From the NCBI GenBank assembly GCA_963791615.1, contig CAWBTE010000019.1, positions 1 to 64,000 of the forward strand: a DNA stretch of 64,000 nt, given 5' to 3'. The translations under genes and the position numbers were made by a program. The notes beneath the pieces were generated by a model. That model ran no database searches. It saw only the letters and a program-made list of their open reading frames with translations, and was not told the DNA's origin. This DNA is from CAILZL01 sp963791615 (GTDB lineage Bacteria > Pseudomonadota > Gammaproteobacteria > Steroidobacterales > Steroidobacteraceae). Positions 1 through 7,405 of this stretch are shown piece by piece. How positions within the stretch are numbered: position 1 is the stretch's first letter; every line of letters begins with the position of its first letter.

Positions 1-4
1 ATAC

Positions 5-301
5 TGAGCGATAAAGTACTAGGGTCTGTTAACAGTTAGGCGATCGCTGCGTTGGAGTCTCTGAAAGCGCCAGGTAAGGCGCGAGGAGTGAGGTTTGGTC
101 ATTCCAAATAAGCGACGAGTAACGCGGCATGGCGCTTTCAGAGGCCCAACCCGAAGGGACGGGGCCAAAAGGGCTCAGGACTTTGTTGCACCTCGCTGGA
201 GTACGTTGAGTACACTGCGCTCGGTGCGTCGCGTCCTGAGCCCTTTTGACCGCCGTCGCAGCGATCGCCTAACTGTTAACAGACCCTAGCTTATCGCTCA
301 T
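5..301. repeat. Nested-hairpin MITE-like element
   Basis: Near-perfect terminal inverted repeats bound this element. The left arm is about 5-50 and the right arm about 257-301. They share TGAGCGATAA and then CTAGGGTCTGTTAACAG running on through GCGATCGCTGCG, apart from a 3-nt gap. Inside are two more inverted pairs: CTCTGAAAGCGCC near 59-71 with its complement near 130-142, and CAAAAGGGCTCAGGAC near 167-182 with its complement near 233-248. No credible transposase ORF lies inside, so it looks like a non-autonomous element or a large structured repeat. The right end abuts a truncated Fic gene. Confidence 0.7.
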
Positions 302-419
302 GAATTGGAACTGGCAGAACCCCGACTGGCCGAATTTCCGCTTCCAGACGGGCAGGCTGCGTGAATGGTGCCTGCCGTCGATCTGTATGTATTTTGAACA
401 GGGGCTTGTGGACACATGA
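300..419 (+). pseudogene. Fic/DUF4172 N-terminal remnant
   Basis: A 39-codon ORF begins at the ATG overlapping the right end of the hairpin element. Its first residues, MNWNWQNPDWPNFRF, match the conserved Trp-rich start of the DUF4172 domain found at the N-terminus of one group of Fic-family AMP-transferases. Those proteins are normally well over 300 residues. After about 23 codons the similarity is lost and the frame stops at 417-419. No Fic motif (HPFxxGNGR) is present downstream. I read it as the stub of a deleted fic gene. Confidence 0.5.
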
Positions 420-440
420 ATACCTGCGGATCGACGGCCC

Positions 441-503
441 GGCACTCGTGACACTGGGCACTCGTGACACTGCGGCACTCGTGACACTGGCACTCGTGAC
501 ACG
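441..503. repeat. Four tandem 16-17-bp repeats
   Basis: Four head-to-tail copies of GGCACTCGTGACACTG start near 441, 457, 474 and 490. The second has one extra C and the last is shortened. The array ends at the base before the lysR stop codon (504-506), so it lies immediately downstream of that gene. Each unit contains GTGACAC. No coding role is evident. Confidence 0.8.
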
Positions 504-1394
504 CTACGGACGGTATCGAAGCGCTTCGACGAGCAGCGAGAAGGCAGGCGAAGACAATCGTCGGCTTGGGTAATAGAGATGATATCCATCGAAAGATGGA
601 CACCACTCCTCGAGCACGCGCACCAGTGCTCCCGCGGCAATAAAGGGTGCCGCTATGTCTTCAAGCATATAGGCAATGCCGAGTCCCTGAAGCGCAGAGT
701 CCAGCCGTGGTCCCCCCGTGTTGAAGATCAGCGGTCCATCCACGCGCACCTTCAACTTTCGCCCGTCCCTCTCGAACTCCCACGGGAGCAGTCCGCCGTA
801 GGTTGGCAGTCGAATGTTGATGCAACGATGTGCTGTCAGCTCCTCAGGGATGGATGGCCCCGGATGTTTCGCGAAATATGCAGGAGATCCGACCACGGCC
901 ATGCGCATAGAAGGACCGATGCGTACCGCGATCATGTCCTTGGCAACCTGTTCGCCAAGGCGGATACCCGCATCGAAGCCTTTCGCGACGATATCGATGA
1001 AGCCGTGGTCGATACTTAGTTCAACTTTGATGTCCGGATACTCCGACAGCAGTCTTGCGAGAGCCGGTTGAACCACCCTGTGGACCGCATGCTCACCCGC
1101 GGAGATCCGGATGGTGGCGGCGGGCTTCTCACGCATTTCACTGAGCGTCGCCAAGGCCTGCTGAATTTCCTCGAGGCGTGGCGCCACTTCTTCGAGGAAC
1201 CGCTTGCCAGCGTCCGTCGGTGCGACACTCCGTGTAGTGCGGACCAGAAGACGTAGCCCCAGCCGGTCTTCGAGACTCCTGATGGTCTGACTGAGGGCAG
1301 AAGGCGAAACACCGAGTTTGGCTGCGGCTCTTGTGAAGCTGCGTTCGCTGGCGACGAGCGCGAAGGCAGCCAGATCATCGAAGACACGATTCAT
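504..1394 (-). CDS. LysR-family transcriptional regulator
   Basis: A 296-residue protein with the LysR layout. The N-terminal winged helix-turn-helix is at about residues 5-62 (ASERSFTRAAAKLGVSPSAL, then a TRSVAPTDAG wing). A periplasmic-binding-like effector domain follows from about 90 to the end. It is divergent from the aldo-keto reductase gene at 1560, the usual arrangement in which a LysR protein controls its neighbour. An inverted repeat overlaps its start codon and could be an autoregulatory site. The effector is unknown. The stop codon directly abuts a tandem repeat array. Confidence 0.9.
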   Translation of the reverse strand: MNRVFDDLAAFALVASERSFTRAAAKLGVSPSALSQTIRSLEDRLGLRLLVRTTRSVAPTDAGKRFLEEVAPRLEEIQQALATLSEMREKPAATIRISAGEHAVHRVVQPALARLLSEYPDIKVELSIDHGFIDIVAKGFDAGIRLGEQVAKDMIAVRIGPSMRMAVVGSPAYFAKHPGPSIPEELTAHRCINIRLPTYGGLLPWEFERDGRKLKVRVDGPLIFNTGGPRLDSALQGLGIAYMLEDIAAPFIAAGALVRVLEEWCPSFDGYHLYYPSRRLSSPAFSLLVEALRYRP

Positions 1395-1425
1395 TTGGAA
1401 GCCTCACTTCATAGAGCATCCAAAT
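1393..1425. promoter_or_regulatory. Candidate LysR operator (inverted repeat)
   Basis: ATTTGGA at 1393-1399 and TCCAAAT at 1419-1425 form 7-bp inverted arms separated by 19 bp. They lie across the start of the lysR gene, in the divergent lysR/aldo-keto reductase intergenic region. LysR proteins typically bind dyads between divergent genes, so this is a plausible site. The assignment is inference. Confidence 0.35.
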
Positions 1426-1559
1426 TATGGCCGCTTATCAATGGAATTGGGAGGGATTATCCTTCAGGGCGGAGAGAGTGTTGGTCTGTGCCGGCACCTT
1501 GAACAAGCGGAGAGCCCCATGCTGAAGCTCACCCCGGGAACACGCCATCGAGGAGAGCC

Positions 1560-2528
1560 ATGAGTAACGATGCAGACCTGTCGCCGACGAGGCGCACCTT
1601 GCTCAAGCAGGCAGCTGCTTTGACGACCATTGCTGCCTTACCCGAGCTGACGCAAGCCCAGGCGGCAGCGAATACCACACCGATTGTTACGCTGAACAAT
1701 GGCGTGCATATGCCACTCGTGGGTTTCGGCGTCTTCCAGATTACGGATCCGAAGGAGTGTGAACGCTGCGTTGTCGACGCCATCGAGACCGGCTACCGGC
1801 TGATCGACACGGCCGCGTCATATATGAACGAGGAGGCGGTCGGTCGTGGTCTGCGTAGCAGTGGCGTGCCGCGCCAGCAATTGTTCGTCACGACGAAGCT
1901 GTGGGTCTCGGAGACAGGCTTCGATGCCACACAGAAGGCGATCGACAAATCGTTGCGCCGCCTACAACTCGAGTATCTGGATCTGTATCTGATCCATCAG
2001 CCCTATGGGGATGTGCACGGCTCGTGGCGCGCCATGGAACAGGCCTATAAGGCAGGCAAACTTCGCGCGATCGGCCTGAGCAACTTCGAGCCAGACCGGT
2101 TGATGGACATCAAGGTCTTCAATCAGGTCGCCCCGGCTGTGAACCAGATTGAAGTCAATCCTTTCCAGCAACAGGAAGAGAGTGCGAAGTTCATGCGTGA
2201 GAATGCCGTGCAGGCCGAGGCTTGGGCGCCCTTCGCAGAAGGGAGGAACAACCTATTTCAGAACGAGGTCCTGCTCGACATCGGGCGCAAGCACGGGAAA
2301 TCCGCGGCGCAGGTCGTGCTTCGCTGGCTCGTCCAGCGCGGCATCGTGTCGCTGGCCAAGTCGACGCGCAAGGAGCGGATGGCAGAGAACTTCAACGTGT
2401 TCGACTTTCAGCTGGATGATGCAGAGATGACGCGCGTTGCAACGCTGGACACGGGCAAGAGCATGTTCTTCTCGCACCGCGATCCAAACATGATCAAGAT
2501 GCTGGCCGGCCGAAAGCTGGATCTGTGA
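1560..2528 (+). CDS. Exported aldo-keto reductase
   Basis: A 322-residue NADPH-dependent aldo/keto reductase. A twin-arginine-like leader occupies residues 10-36 (SPTRRTLLKQAAALTTIAAL, then ALA-type residues), so it is probably exported folded. The AKR core follows: GYRLIDTAASYMNEE supplies the catalytic Asp and Tyr, VTTKLWV the Lys strand, and YLDLYLIHQPYGD the conserved LIH motif. The C-terminus carries the cofactor-binding VSLAKSTRKERMAEN segment. Most AKRs are cytosolic, so a Tat-like leader is a distinguishing trait of this subgroup. The divergent LysR gene is the probable regulator. The substrate cannot be read from sequence. Confidence 0.88.
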   Translation: MSNDADLSPTRRTLLKQAAALTTIAALPELTQAQAAANTTPIVTLNNGVHMPLVGFGVFQITDPKECERCVVDAIETGYRLIDTAASYMNEEAVGRGLRSSGVPRQQLFVTTKLWVSETGFDATQKAIDKSLRRLQLEYLDLYLIHQPYGDVHGSWRAMEQAYKAGKLRAIGLSNFEPDRLMDIKVFNQVAPAVNQIEVNPFQQQEESAKFMRENAVQAEAWAPFAEGRNNLFQNEVLLDIGRKHGKSAAQVVLRWLVQRGIVSLAKSTRKERMAENFNVFDFQLDDAEMTRVATLDTGKSMFFSHRDPNMIKMLAGRKLDL

Positions 2529-2949
2529 GCTGCAGTGAGGGACAGCGGGACCAGGGCACCGGGTTAGGGGTTATTTATTTGATGATCCTGGCGATGACTT
2601 CTTTGAGTCCGCGTAGTACGCCGCATGTCTTGTCTTACTTTGCCATCGTGTGATCGGAGCCGGGCCGTCGGATCGTAGGTATTCGGGCAAGTGTTCGCCT
2701 CTCATATTTTGAGTGACTGCTATTGAGGCAAGCGACTAACTGCTCCGGGTCGAAACTCACGCGCGATGCTATTGGGAATCCGCTTTCAGTCCTGGCGCCA
2801 AGCTCGACAGGGTTTGCGGCGGTTGTTGCCACCGCATCGGCCAAAGATTAAGGGGTTTTCTGGCTTGGCATCGCTGGCGAGGTTTCGATGCCTGAATCAA
2901 TTGCCATAAGGTGGTGGAAAATTCGCCAGTTGGTGGCTAATATGCAGCC
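2529..2949. other. Intergenic region, no gene seen
   Basis: This 421-bp stretch between the aldo-keto reductase and the DUF4143 ATPase contains no convincing coding sequence on either strand. A 69-codon minus-strand frame at 2635-2844 shows no recognisable motif. I see no strong terminator hairpin. Confidence 0.5.
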
Positions 2950-4188
2950 ATGTACCAAAGGCATCTGGAATCCCAGTTACGCGCAGCACTGGCCGATACA
3001 CCGGTGGTGTTGCTGAATGGCGCCCGGCAAACGGGCAAAACCACGCTGGTCAAACAAATCGCGGCCGGACGCAAGACGGCCTATTTGACGCTTGACGACG
3101 CCGCGACACTGGCCGCCGCGACGGCCGACCCGGAGGCTCTGGTGCAGAGCCATGACGGCTTGCTGGTGATCGATGAGGTGCAAAAGGCGCCGCAGCTGCT
3201 GCCTGCCATCAAGAAAGCTGTCGATGTGAAGCGTAAAGCCGGGCGATTCCTGCTGACCGGATCGGCCAATGTGTTGTCCCTGCCCAAGGTGTCCGAATCA
3301 TTGGCGGGACGCATGGAGGTGTTAACGTTGTGGCCGTTATCGCAAGGAGAGCTGCGTGGTCGTCGCGAGCGTTTTATTGACATAGTGTTTACCGACAAAC
3401 CACTGCGCATCGGCAAACACGCGCCGCTCGATTTGGGGCGGTTGATTGTCGGTGGAGGTTATCCGGAAGCGGTGGCGCGCAAGGTTGCCGAGCGGCGCGC
3501 GAACTGGTTTGGTTCATATATCACCACCATCCTGCAACGCGACGTGCGTGACATTGCGCACATCGAAGGCCTGGTCGACATGCCGCGTTTGCTGTCGCTG
3601 CTGGCGGCGCGGTCTTCCGGTTTGATGAATATCTCTGAAGTGTCGCGCGCTTCGACGTTGTCGCATACGACGCTACGGCGTTATCTCGCCTTGCTGGAGC
3701 TGACGTATCTGTTGCGGCTGCTGCCGGCATGGTCCACAAATTTAAGTAAACGCCTGGTGAAATCACCCAAGGTACATCTGGTTGATTCCGGGCTGGCGGC
3801 GAATCTGGCTCTGCATGATCGCGGCGCCTTGTCACGCAACGATCCATTGTTTGGCGCGTTGCTGGAGAGCTTCGTGGTCGCAGAGTTATCCAAACAGGCG
3901 AGCTGGTCGCAGGTACGGCCGGCGCTTTATCACTTCAGGACCGCAGCAGGACGCGAGGTGGATGTGGTGCTTGAGGGTAGTGGCGGCAGAGTGGTGGGCA
4001 TTGAGGTCAAGGCATCCGCCAGCGTGAGCCAAAGCGACTTCGCTGGCCTGCGCGCGCTCGCGGAAGAAGCGGGGAAAAAATTCGTTCGCGGCGTATTGCT
4101 ATACGGCGGTGACACCGTGCTGCCCTTTGGCGAAGGGCTGGTTGCCGCGCCCGTCAGCGTGCTGTGGGAACTGGCGGGTTCGCAGTAG
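2950..4188 (+). CDS. AAA+ ATPase with DUF4143 domain
   Basis: A 412-residue protein of the AAA_14/DUF4143 group. Walker A is NGARQTGKTTLV near residue 24 and Walker B is LLVIDEVQKAP near 70. The family's LTGSANVLSLPKVSESLAGR sensor region follows. The C-terminal DUF4143 half (about 200-400) contains FRTAAGREVDVVLE and GIEVKAS, which resemble a restriction-endonuclease-like active-site arrangement. The biochemical role of these widespread proteins is poorly defined; many are accessory genes. It stands alone with no obvious operon partner. A minus-strand frame overlaps its 3' end. Confidence 0.88.
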   Translation: MYQRHLESQLRAALADTPVVLLNGARQTGKTTLVKQIAAGRKTAYLTLDDAATLAAATADPEALVQSHDGLLVIDEVQKAPQLLPAIKKAVDVKRKAGRFLLTGSANVLSLPKVSESLAGRMEVLTLWPLSQGELRGRRERFIDIVFTDKPLRIGKHAPLDLGRLIVGGGYPEAVARKVAERRANWFGSYITTILQRDVRDIAHIEGLVDMPRLLSLLAARSSGLMNISEVSRASTLSHTTLRRYLALLELTYLLRLLPAWSTNLSKRLVKSPKVHLVDSGLAANLALHDRGALSRNDPLFGALLESFVVAELSKQASWSQVRPALYHFRTAAGREVDVVLEGSGGRVVGIEVKASASVSQSDFAGLRALAEEAGKKFVRGVLLYGGDTVLPFGEGLVAAPVSVLWELAGSQ

Positions 4189-5066
4189 CGGCAATTGAGC
4201 ATGCGTATGCGTTTTACAAATTTTCGCTGTACGTCGCTGCATGCCGTACACACTGTCGGCAGCGCTGATGCTGCAGGCACACCGTAGTCTGCGTTGCCTT
4301 CAGTCAAGGATGCGCCCAGATCAAACCGCACATCATCATCGGTGAAGGCGCAGGCATATACACGCAGTTGGCCGTCGCGTTTGAGCAGCATGCGGCTGTG
4401 CGCGCACATCAGGGTTGATGCATCGCTGGGTTCAAGCTGATCCCCACTACGTGGGTCTGTGCCCAGCTTGCCCAGTTCGGGCAACGCAAGAATAAGTGTG
4501 TTTTCTGGCAAGCGCGCCTTGCGCAGCAACAGGCGATAGGCTTCCTGTACTGCAGTGGTGTCTTCATTCGTATCTTTCTGCCGGGCAATCGAAATGGCAA
4601 AGCCCTGCTCATGCAATAACTGCAAGCCTTCGATGGCGCGCTGGAAATTACCCCAGCCGCGTGCGGTGTCGTGGCGTTGCTGATCGGGGTAATCGATGCT
4701 GATACGAAATGACAGCGGATGCACTTGCTGTTTCAGCAGTTGCAATTGATGCAGGCGTTTCAGCAGTGGCGCAGTGCCATTGCTCAAGATCAGACAGGGC
4801 TTCAGGCTCAGCGCGTATTCCAGAATCCTGACGATGTCCTTGACGATCAGCGGCTCGCCGCCCGTGAAGCAGAAGCGCGCAATACCGAGCAACACGGCTT
4901 CATCCAGATACGGTTTTATTTCGTTGAGCTTGATGCGCTCCAGGCGCGTATCACCGGGACGCGAACCTTCCAGACAGAACGGACATTCCAGATTGCAGGC
5001 AGTGCCGGTGTGAATCCAGAGTTCGGTGAGTTGTTGCAGGGTGATGATGGTTGAGAGTGCGGTCAT
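3930..5066 (-). CDS. Radical SAM protein
   Basis: The [4Fe-4S]/SAM motif CNLECPFC lies near residue 24, followed by FTGGEPL, the second radical SAM hallmark. Later cysteines (MCAHSRM, YACAF, VCTACSDV, NCRYC) suggest an auxiliary SPASM-like cluster. I start at the ATG at 5066, because an upstream in-frame start would be encoded by REP-like palindromes. The open frame runs to 3930, so the last 86 codons are antisense to the ATPase gene. These are unlikely to be native, and the true end is probably near 4190, perhaps hidden by a frameshift. The substrate is unknown. Confidence 0.75.
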   Translation of the reverse strand: MTALSTIITLQQLTELWIHTGTACNLECPFCLEGSRPGDTRLERIKLNEIKPYLDEAVLLGIARFCFTGGEPLIVKDIVRILEYALSLKPCLILSNGTAPLLKRLHQLQLLKQQVHPLSFRISIDYPDQQRHDTARGWGNFQRAIEGLQLLHEQGFAISIARQKDTNEDTTAVQEAYRLLLRKARLPENTLILALPELGKLGTDPRSGDQLEPSDASTLMCAHSRMLLKRDGQLRVYACAFTDDDVRFDLGASLTEGNADYGVPAASALPTVCTACSDVQRKFVKRIRMLNCRYCEPASSHSTLTGAATSPSPKGSTVSPPYSNTPRTNFFPASSASARRPAKSLWLTLADALTSMPTTLPPLPSSTTSTSRPAAVLK

Positions 5067-5081
5067 GTCGACAATTGTAGT

Positions 5082-5138
5082 GGCGATTCGTGAATCGCCC
5101 TGCTCAGTCGGATAAAGAGGGCGGTTCACGAACCGCCC
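5082..5138. repeat. Pair of REP-like palindromes
   Basis: GGCGATTC-GT-GAATCGCC at 5082-5099 and GGGCGGTTC-AC-GAACCGCCC at 5119-5138 are tight hairpins with 2-nt loops. They are bracketed by GTAG and CCCCTAC boxes. They belong to the same family as the units at 11249-11316, 58903-58922 and 61779-61798. They lie upstream of the radical SAM gene and downstream of an lrp remnant. Confidence 0.8.
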
Positions 5139-5275
5139 CTACTTGATCGGTAACTCGCGTGACTTCTGCACGGCACGCAAGGCAAAACTGGAATGCACGC
5201 GCGCCACATGCGGCAGCCGCGTCAGATGCTGGCTGTGCACGCGTTCGAAGTCGGCGGTGTCGGCCACCACCCGTT
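5139..5275 (-). pseudogene. Lrp/AsnC regulator C-terminal remnant
   Basis: The minus-strand frame ending at 5139 reads VVADTADFERVHSQHLTRL, then PHVARVHSSFALRAVQKSRE and LPI. This is the characteristic end of Lrp/AsnC-family regulators (effector domain, with the conserved LPGV..SSFALR..K...LP pattern). The rest of the gene, including the HTH, is missing; the residues before about 5270 do not resemble the family. Next to it, on the opposite strand, is a fragment of alanine dehydrogenase. The pair therefore looks like the scar of a divergent lrp-ald locus. Confidence 0.65.
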
Positions 5276-5337
5276 GTTGAGTATGTGGCGGATTTTGCCA
5301 CAAGTGACTGACAAGTGGCCTGGGTTTGCCAAGTTGC

Positions 5338-5430
5338 ATCGGCGTGGTGGGCGCGAACACTGCGCAAATGGCGATGTGGCTGCATGCCGAGGTCACCGTG
5401 GTGGATCGTCCCATCAAGCGGTTGCCGAGG
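5338..5430 (+). pseudogene. Alanine dehydrogenase fragment
   Basis: The plus-strand frame reads IGVVGANTAQMAMWLHAEVT and then VVDRPIKRL. This matches the Rossmann nucleotide-binding segment of alanine dehydrogenase (GVVGxNAAxxAxGLGADVTxxD). Only about 30 codons remain. The first Gly of the GxGxxG loop and all catalytic regions are absent, and no start or proper end is present. ald genes are often divergent from an Lrp-type regulator, and an Lrp remnant lies immediately beside it. Confidence 0.6.
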
Positions 5431-5482
5431 CGCTCAATAAGTCAGCAACATATCAGTCAACACAGGGTCAGTCAGCATTGAG

Positions 5483-6181
5483 TCAATCATCTGCGCCGAA
5501 GTTCGCTGCCTGAATTGAATCAGGCTGACTTGGCATGGCCACATCGAAATCGCGGCTGGCCTTGATGATGTCGGCAGCGATTTCTGCAGCGCTTTTTGTT
5601 TGTATGCTGTCATCCAGAAAAACCTGATAGGACTTGATGGCCAGTACCGCGATACCGGTTGGCGCGGTGGGCGCGCGGCCACCCGGAAAACAGGTGCGCT
5701 GCGTCTGAATGAAAACGGCTGCTGCCTGCACTGCGTCATGCGCCTGTTGATCCGCAGTCGCGGGATAAGTGAAACGCCAGGCACGGACGCGCCGGTTGAT
5801 CACGACCTTGTCGGCGCCGCCCGCAGCAATGCCTGCGGCGGCAAAGATGCGGCAGTCGTAGTCGCGACAGGTTTGTGGACGATGTTGATAGATGGAGCAC
5901 TGGCCCGCGCGCAGCATGGGGCACGACCCGTCTGCGAGATACTCCATCATCAATTTTCCCTGCGGCGCACTGATCAGATGCTGCGCTGGAATGTTGGCCA
6001 GCGCTGCCCTGTCTTCGGGGCGGATCGGTATGAAATAGGCAGAGACACAGCAACCAACACAGTCGCCGCAGGGTACGTCTGCACCACCATCACCACGCAG
6101 GAAGGCGCGAGTCTGCGCGAGCCATGACCCGAACGGGCCAGCCGCAACGATAACGGTTTCGGATGAGGTGGACTCACGCAT
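5483..6181 (-). CDS. YkgJ-family cysteine-cluster protein
   Basis: A 232-residue protein with the YkgJ/CxxCxxCC zinc-or-iron-binding arrangement: CGDCVGCC near residue 39, then CPMLRAGQCSIYQHRPQTC and DYDC. These match the family pattern in which about eight cysteines coordinate metal. I chose the ATG at 6181 (MRESTSSETV), because the upstream part of the open frame overlaps the next gene. The C-terminal third, after RRVRAWRFTYP, is a less conserved extension. The function of the family is not firmly established. Confidence 0.8.
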   Translation of the reverse strand: MRESTSSETVIVAAGPFGSWLAQTRAFLRGDGGADVPCGDCVGCCVSAYFIPIRPEDRAALANIPAQHLISAPQGKLMMEYLADGSCPMLRAGQCSIYQHRPQTCRDYDCRIFAAAGIAAGGADKVVINRRVRAWRFTYPATADQQAHDAVQAAAVFIQTQRTCFPGGRAPTAPTGIAVLAIKSYQVFLDDSIQTKSAAEIAADIIKASRDFDVAMPSQPDSIQAANFGADD

Positions 6182-6194
6182 AAGCAACAGGTTC

Positions 6195-6731
6195 TTAGTG
6201 CTTCGCAGCAGAGGCTTGCAGCCGCGCCAGACGCGACCTGGCTGCATACAACAAGGCGCGGGAATATAACTTGTGAAAGCCAAGCAGCAAGCGAAACACC
6301 AGGCCAAGTGACTGCTTTCCGGATCTGGCGCTGCCAACTGGCACAACAGCGGAACCAAAGTACAGACGCGTGTATTCACAGCCATTGTTCTCCACGGTGG
6401 CAACCATCAGCCACGACCGTGTACGGCCCTGAAAGTCACACAGGAGCAACTGATTAACAGTCCGTGCCTCTACGCTCCACGCAGCAAATGAATCAAGCGT
6501 GCCAGCGGCGAGTTGAGCGGCCTGGACATCGGTAGAAGGTTTTACAACCAGCCAAGCGAGCAGTAGCCTTTCGACTTTGAACAGGGCGGTGGTGTAGAAC
6601 GCCTCGACATACTCGACGTGAGAAACGCGACTTGCGACTTCTGTGACATAGCAGTCCGCGTAAGCGCCGCCGTGCTGATACTTGCTGAGCAGCGCTTCCA
6701 GCGGTAGTTCACATCTTTGAATCGAGGGCAT
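6195..6731 (-). CDS. Conserved hypothetical protein
   Basis: A 178-residue soluble protein starting at the ATG at 6731 (MPSIQRCELP). Notable segments are HVEYVEAFYTTALFKVERLL, SFAAWSVEARTVNQLLLCDF, GRTRSWLM and TRLYFGSAVVPV. The end, GLVFRLLLGFHKLYSRALLY, is amphipathic and hydrophobic and could be membrane-associated. I recognise no named domain. It sits 13 bp upstream of the ykgJ-like gene on the same strand, so the two may be co-transcribed. Its pattern of conserved aromatic and charged residues looks like a real folded protein. Confidence 0.65.
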   Translation of the reverse strand: MPSIQRCELPLEALLSKYQHGGAYADCYVTEVASRVSHVEYVEAFYTTALFKVERLLLAWLVVKPSTDVQAAQLAAGTLDSFAAWSVEARTVNQLLLCDFQGRTRSWLMVATVENNGCEYTRLYFGSAVVPVGSARSGKQSLGLVFRLLLGFHKLYSRALLYAARSRLARLQASAAKH

Positions 6732-6780
6732 GAGTGTCGGCTGTAGCAAGTGCTGTCGATGCGACGCTGGAACGTCCGCT

Positions 6781-7137
6781 TCAGCGGCGGGCCGAGCGCG
6801 TAGCGCGAGGAACATCCGCTGGAACCTGTTGGGCTCCAGCGCTCCAAGGCGTGATCTTGTCCAATGTCTTTGAGAGAACGTCTTTTGTAGTTGCCGCTTC
6901 ATAGTCCATCTGGAGTCCGATCCAGAAGCCCTCGGACATTCCGAAAAAGCGGGCAAGCCGCAGGCCGGTGTCAGCCGTGACACCACGAGCGCCGGCAACG
7001 ATCTCGCCGATACGGCGCTGCGGTACTCCAATTTCCTTGGCCAGGCGGTACTGCGTGATGCCCATAGGCTTAAGAAATTCTTCAAGAAGAATCTCGCCAG
7101 GGTGGGGGTAGGGGACTTTGCGCATGACAGTGCTCAC
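6781..7137 (-). CDS. higA: HigA-type antitoxin (VapI/XRE family)
   Basis: A 118-residue protein with the HigA start PHPGEILLEEFLKPMGIT and an XRE helix-turn-helix (YRLAKEIGVPQRRIGEIVAG, then ARGVTADTGLRLARFFGMSE). FWIGLQMDYE follows, as in the family. It starts at a GTG at 7137 or an ATG at 7125. The last 20 or so residues are longer and more basic than usual for HigA, so the end may be altered. It lies directly behind a frameshifted higB. An intact HigBA pair occurs at 49.4-50.1 kb. Confidence 0.85.
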   Translation of the reverse strand: MSTVMRKVPYPHPGEILLEEFLKPMGITQYRLAKEIGVPQRRIGEIVAGARGVTADTGLRLARFFGMSEGFWIGLQMDYEAATTKDVLSKTLDKITPWSAGAQQVPADVPRATRSARR

Positions 7138-7405
7138 TTAGTGGTAGTCCACAATTTCAACATCGGTCGGGCCTTCGCGCGTCCACCGAAAGCACACGCG
7201 AAATTGATCATTGATGCGGATGCTGTGCGACCTGGCTCGCTTGCCCTTCAAGGCTTCCAGCCGGTTCCCAGGGGGTACCCGGAAGTCGTCCAAGCCTGCC
7301 GGCGACGTTAATCTGCCCAGCTTTCGCGTCTGCTTCGGCGATATTACAATGCGTCACGAAACGATTGCCACCGGCACCTTTGAACAAGCCTCCGTGTCTG
7401 TACAT
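7138..7405 (-). pseudogene. higB: HigB toxin, frameshifted
   Basis: The 3' part encodes LDDFRVPPGNRLEALKGKRA, SHSIRINDQFRVCFRW and VEIVDYH. This is the HigB/RelE-fold C-terminus and closely parallels the intact HigB at 49776-50054. The 5' part (from a start at 7405: LFKGAGGNRFVTHCNIAEAD) is in a different frame. The switch occurs near 7295-7300, at GCAGGCTTGGAC. A one-base indel would restore a protein of about 90 residues. Whether it is decay or a sequencing slip is open; the antitoxin remains intact. Confidence 0.75.

Noticed and set aside
2635..2844. 69-codon minus-strand frame in the gap before the DUF4143 ATPase
   Set aside because: No motif, no ribosome site and no neighbour relation to support a gene.
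5430..5500. GTCAG/AACA-rich stretch after the ald fragment, considered as a repeat array or CRISPR
   Set aside because: There is no regular unit, spacing or spacer structure; it is simple sequence degeneration.
6730..6850. Possible integron attC-like site: GTTGGGC core-like sequence plus imperfect inverted segments between higA and the hypothetical gene
   Set aside because: Only one core-type heptamer is convincing, the opposite partner and the L/R box arrangement are missing, and no integrase or array is present.
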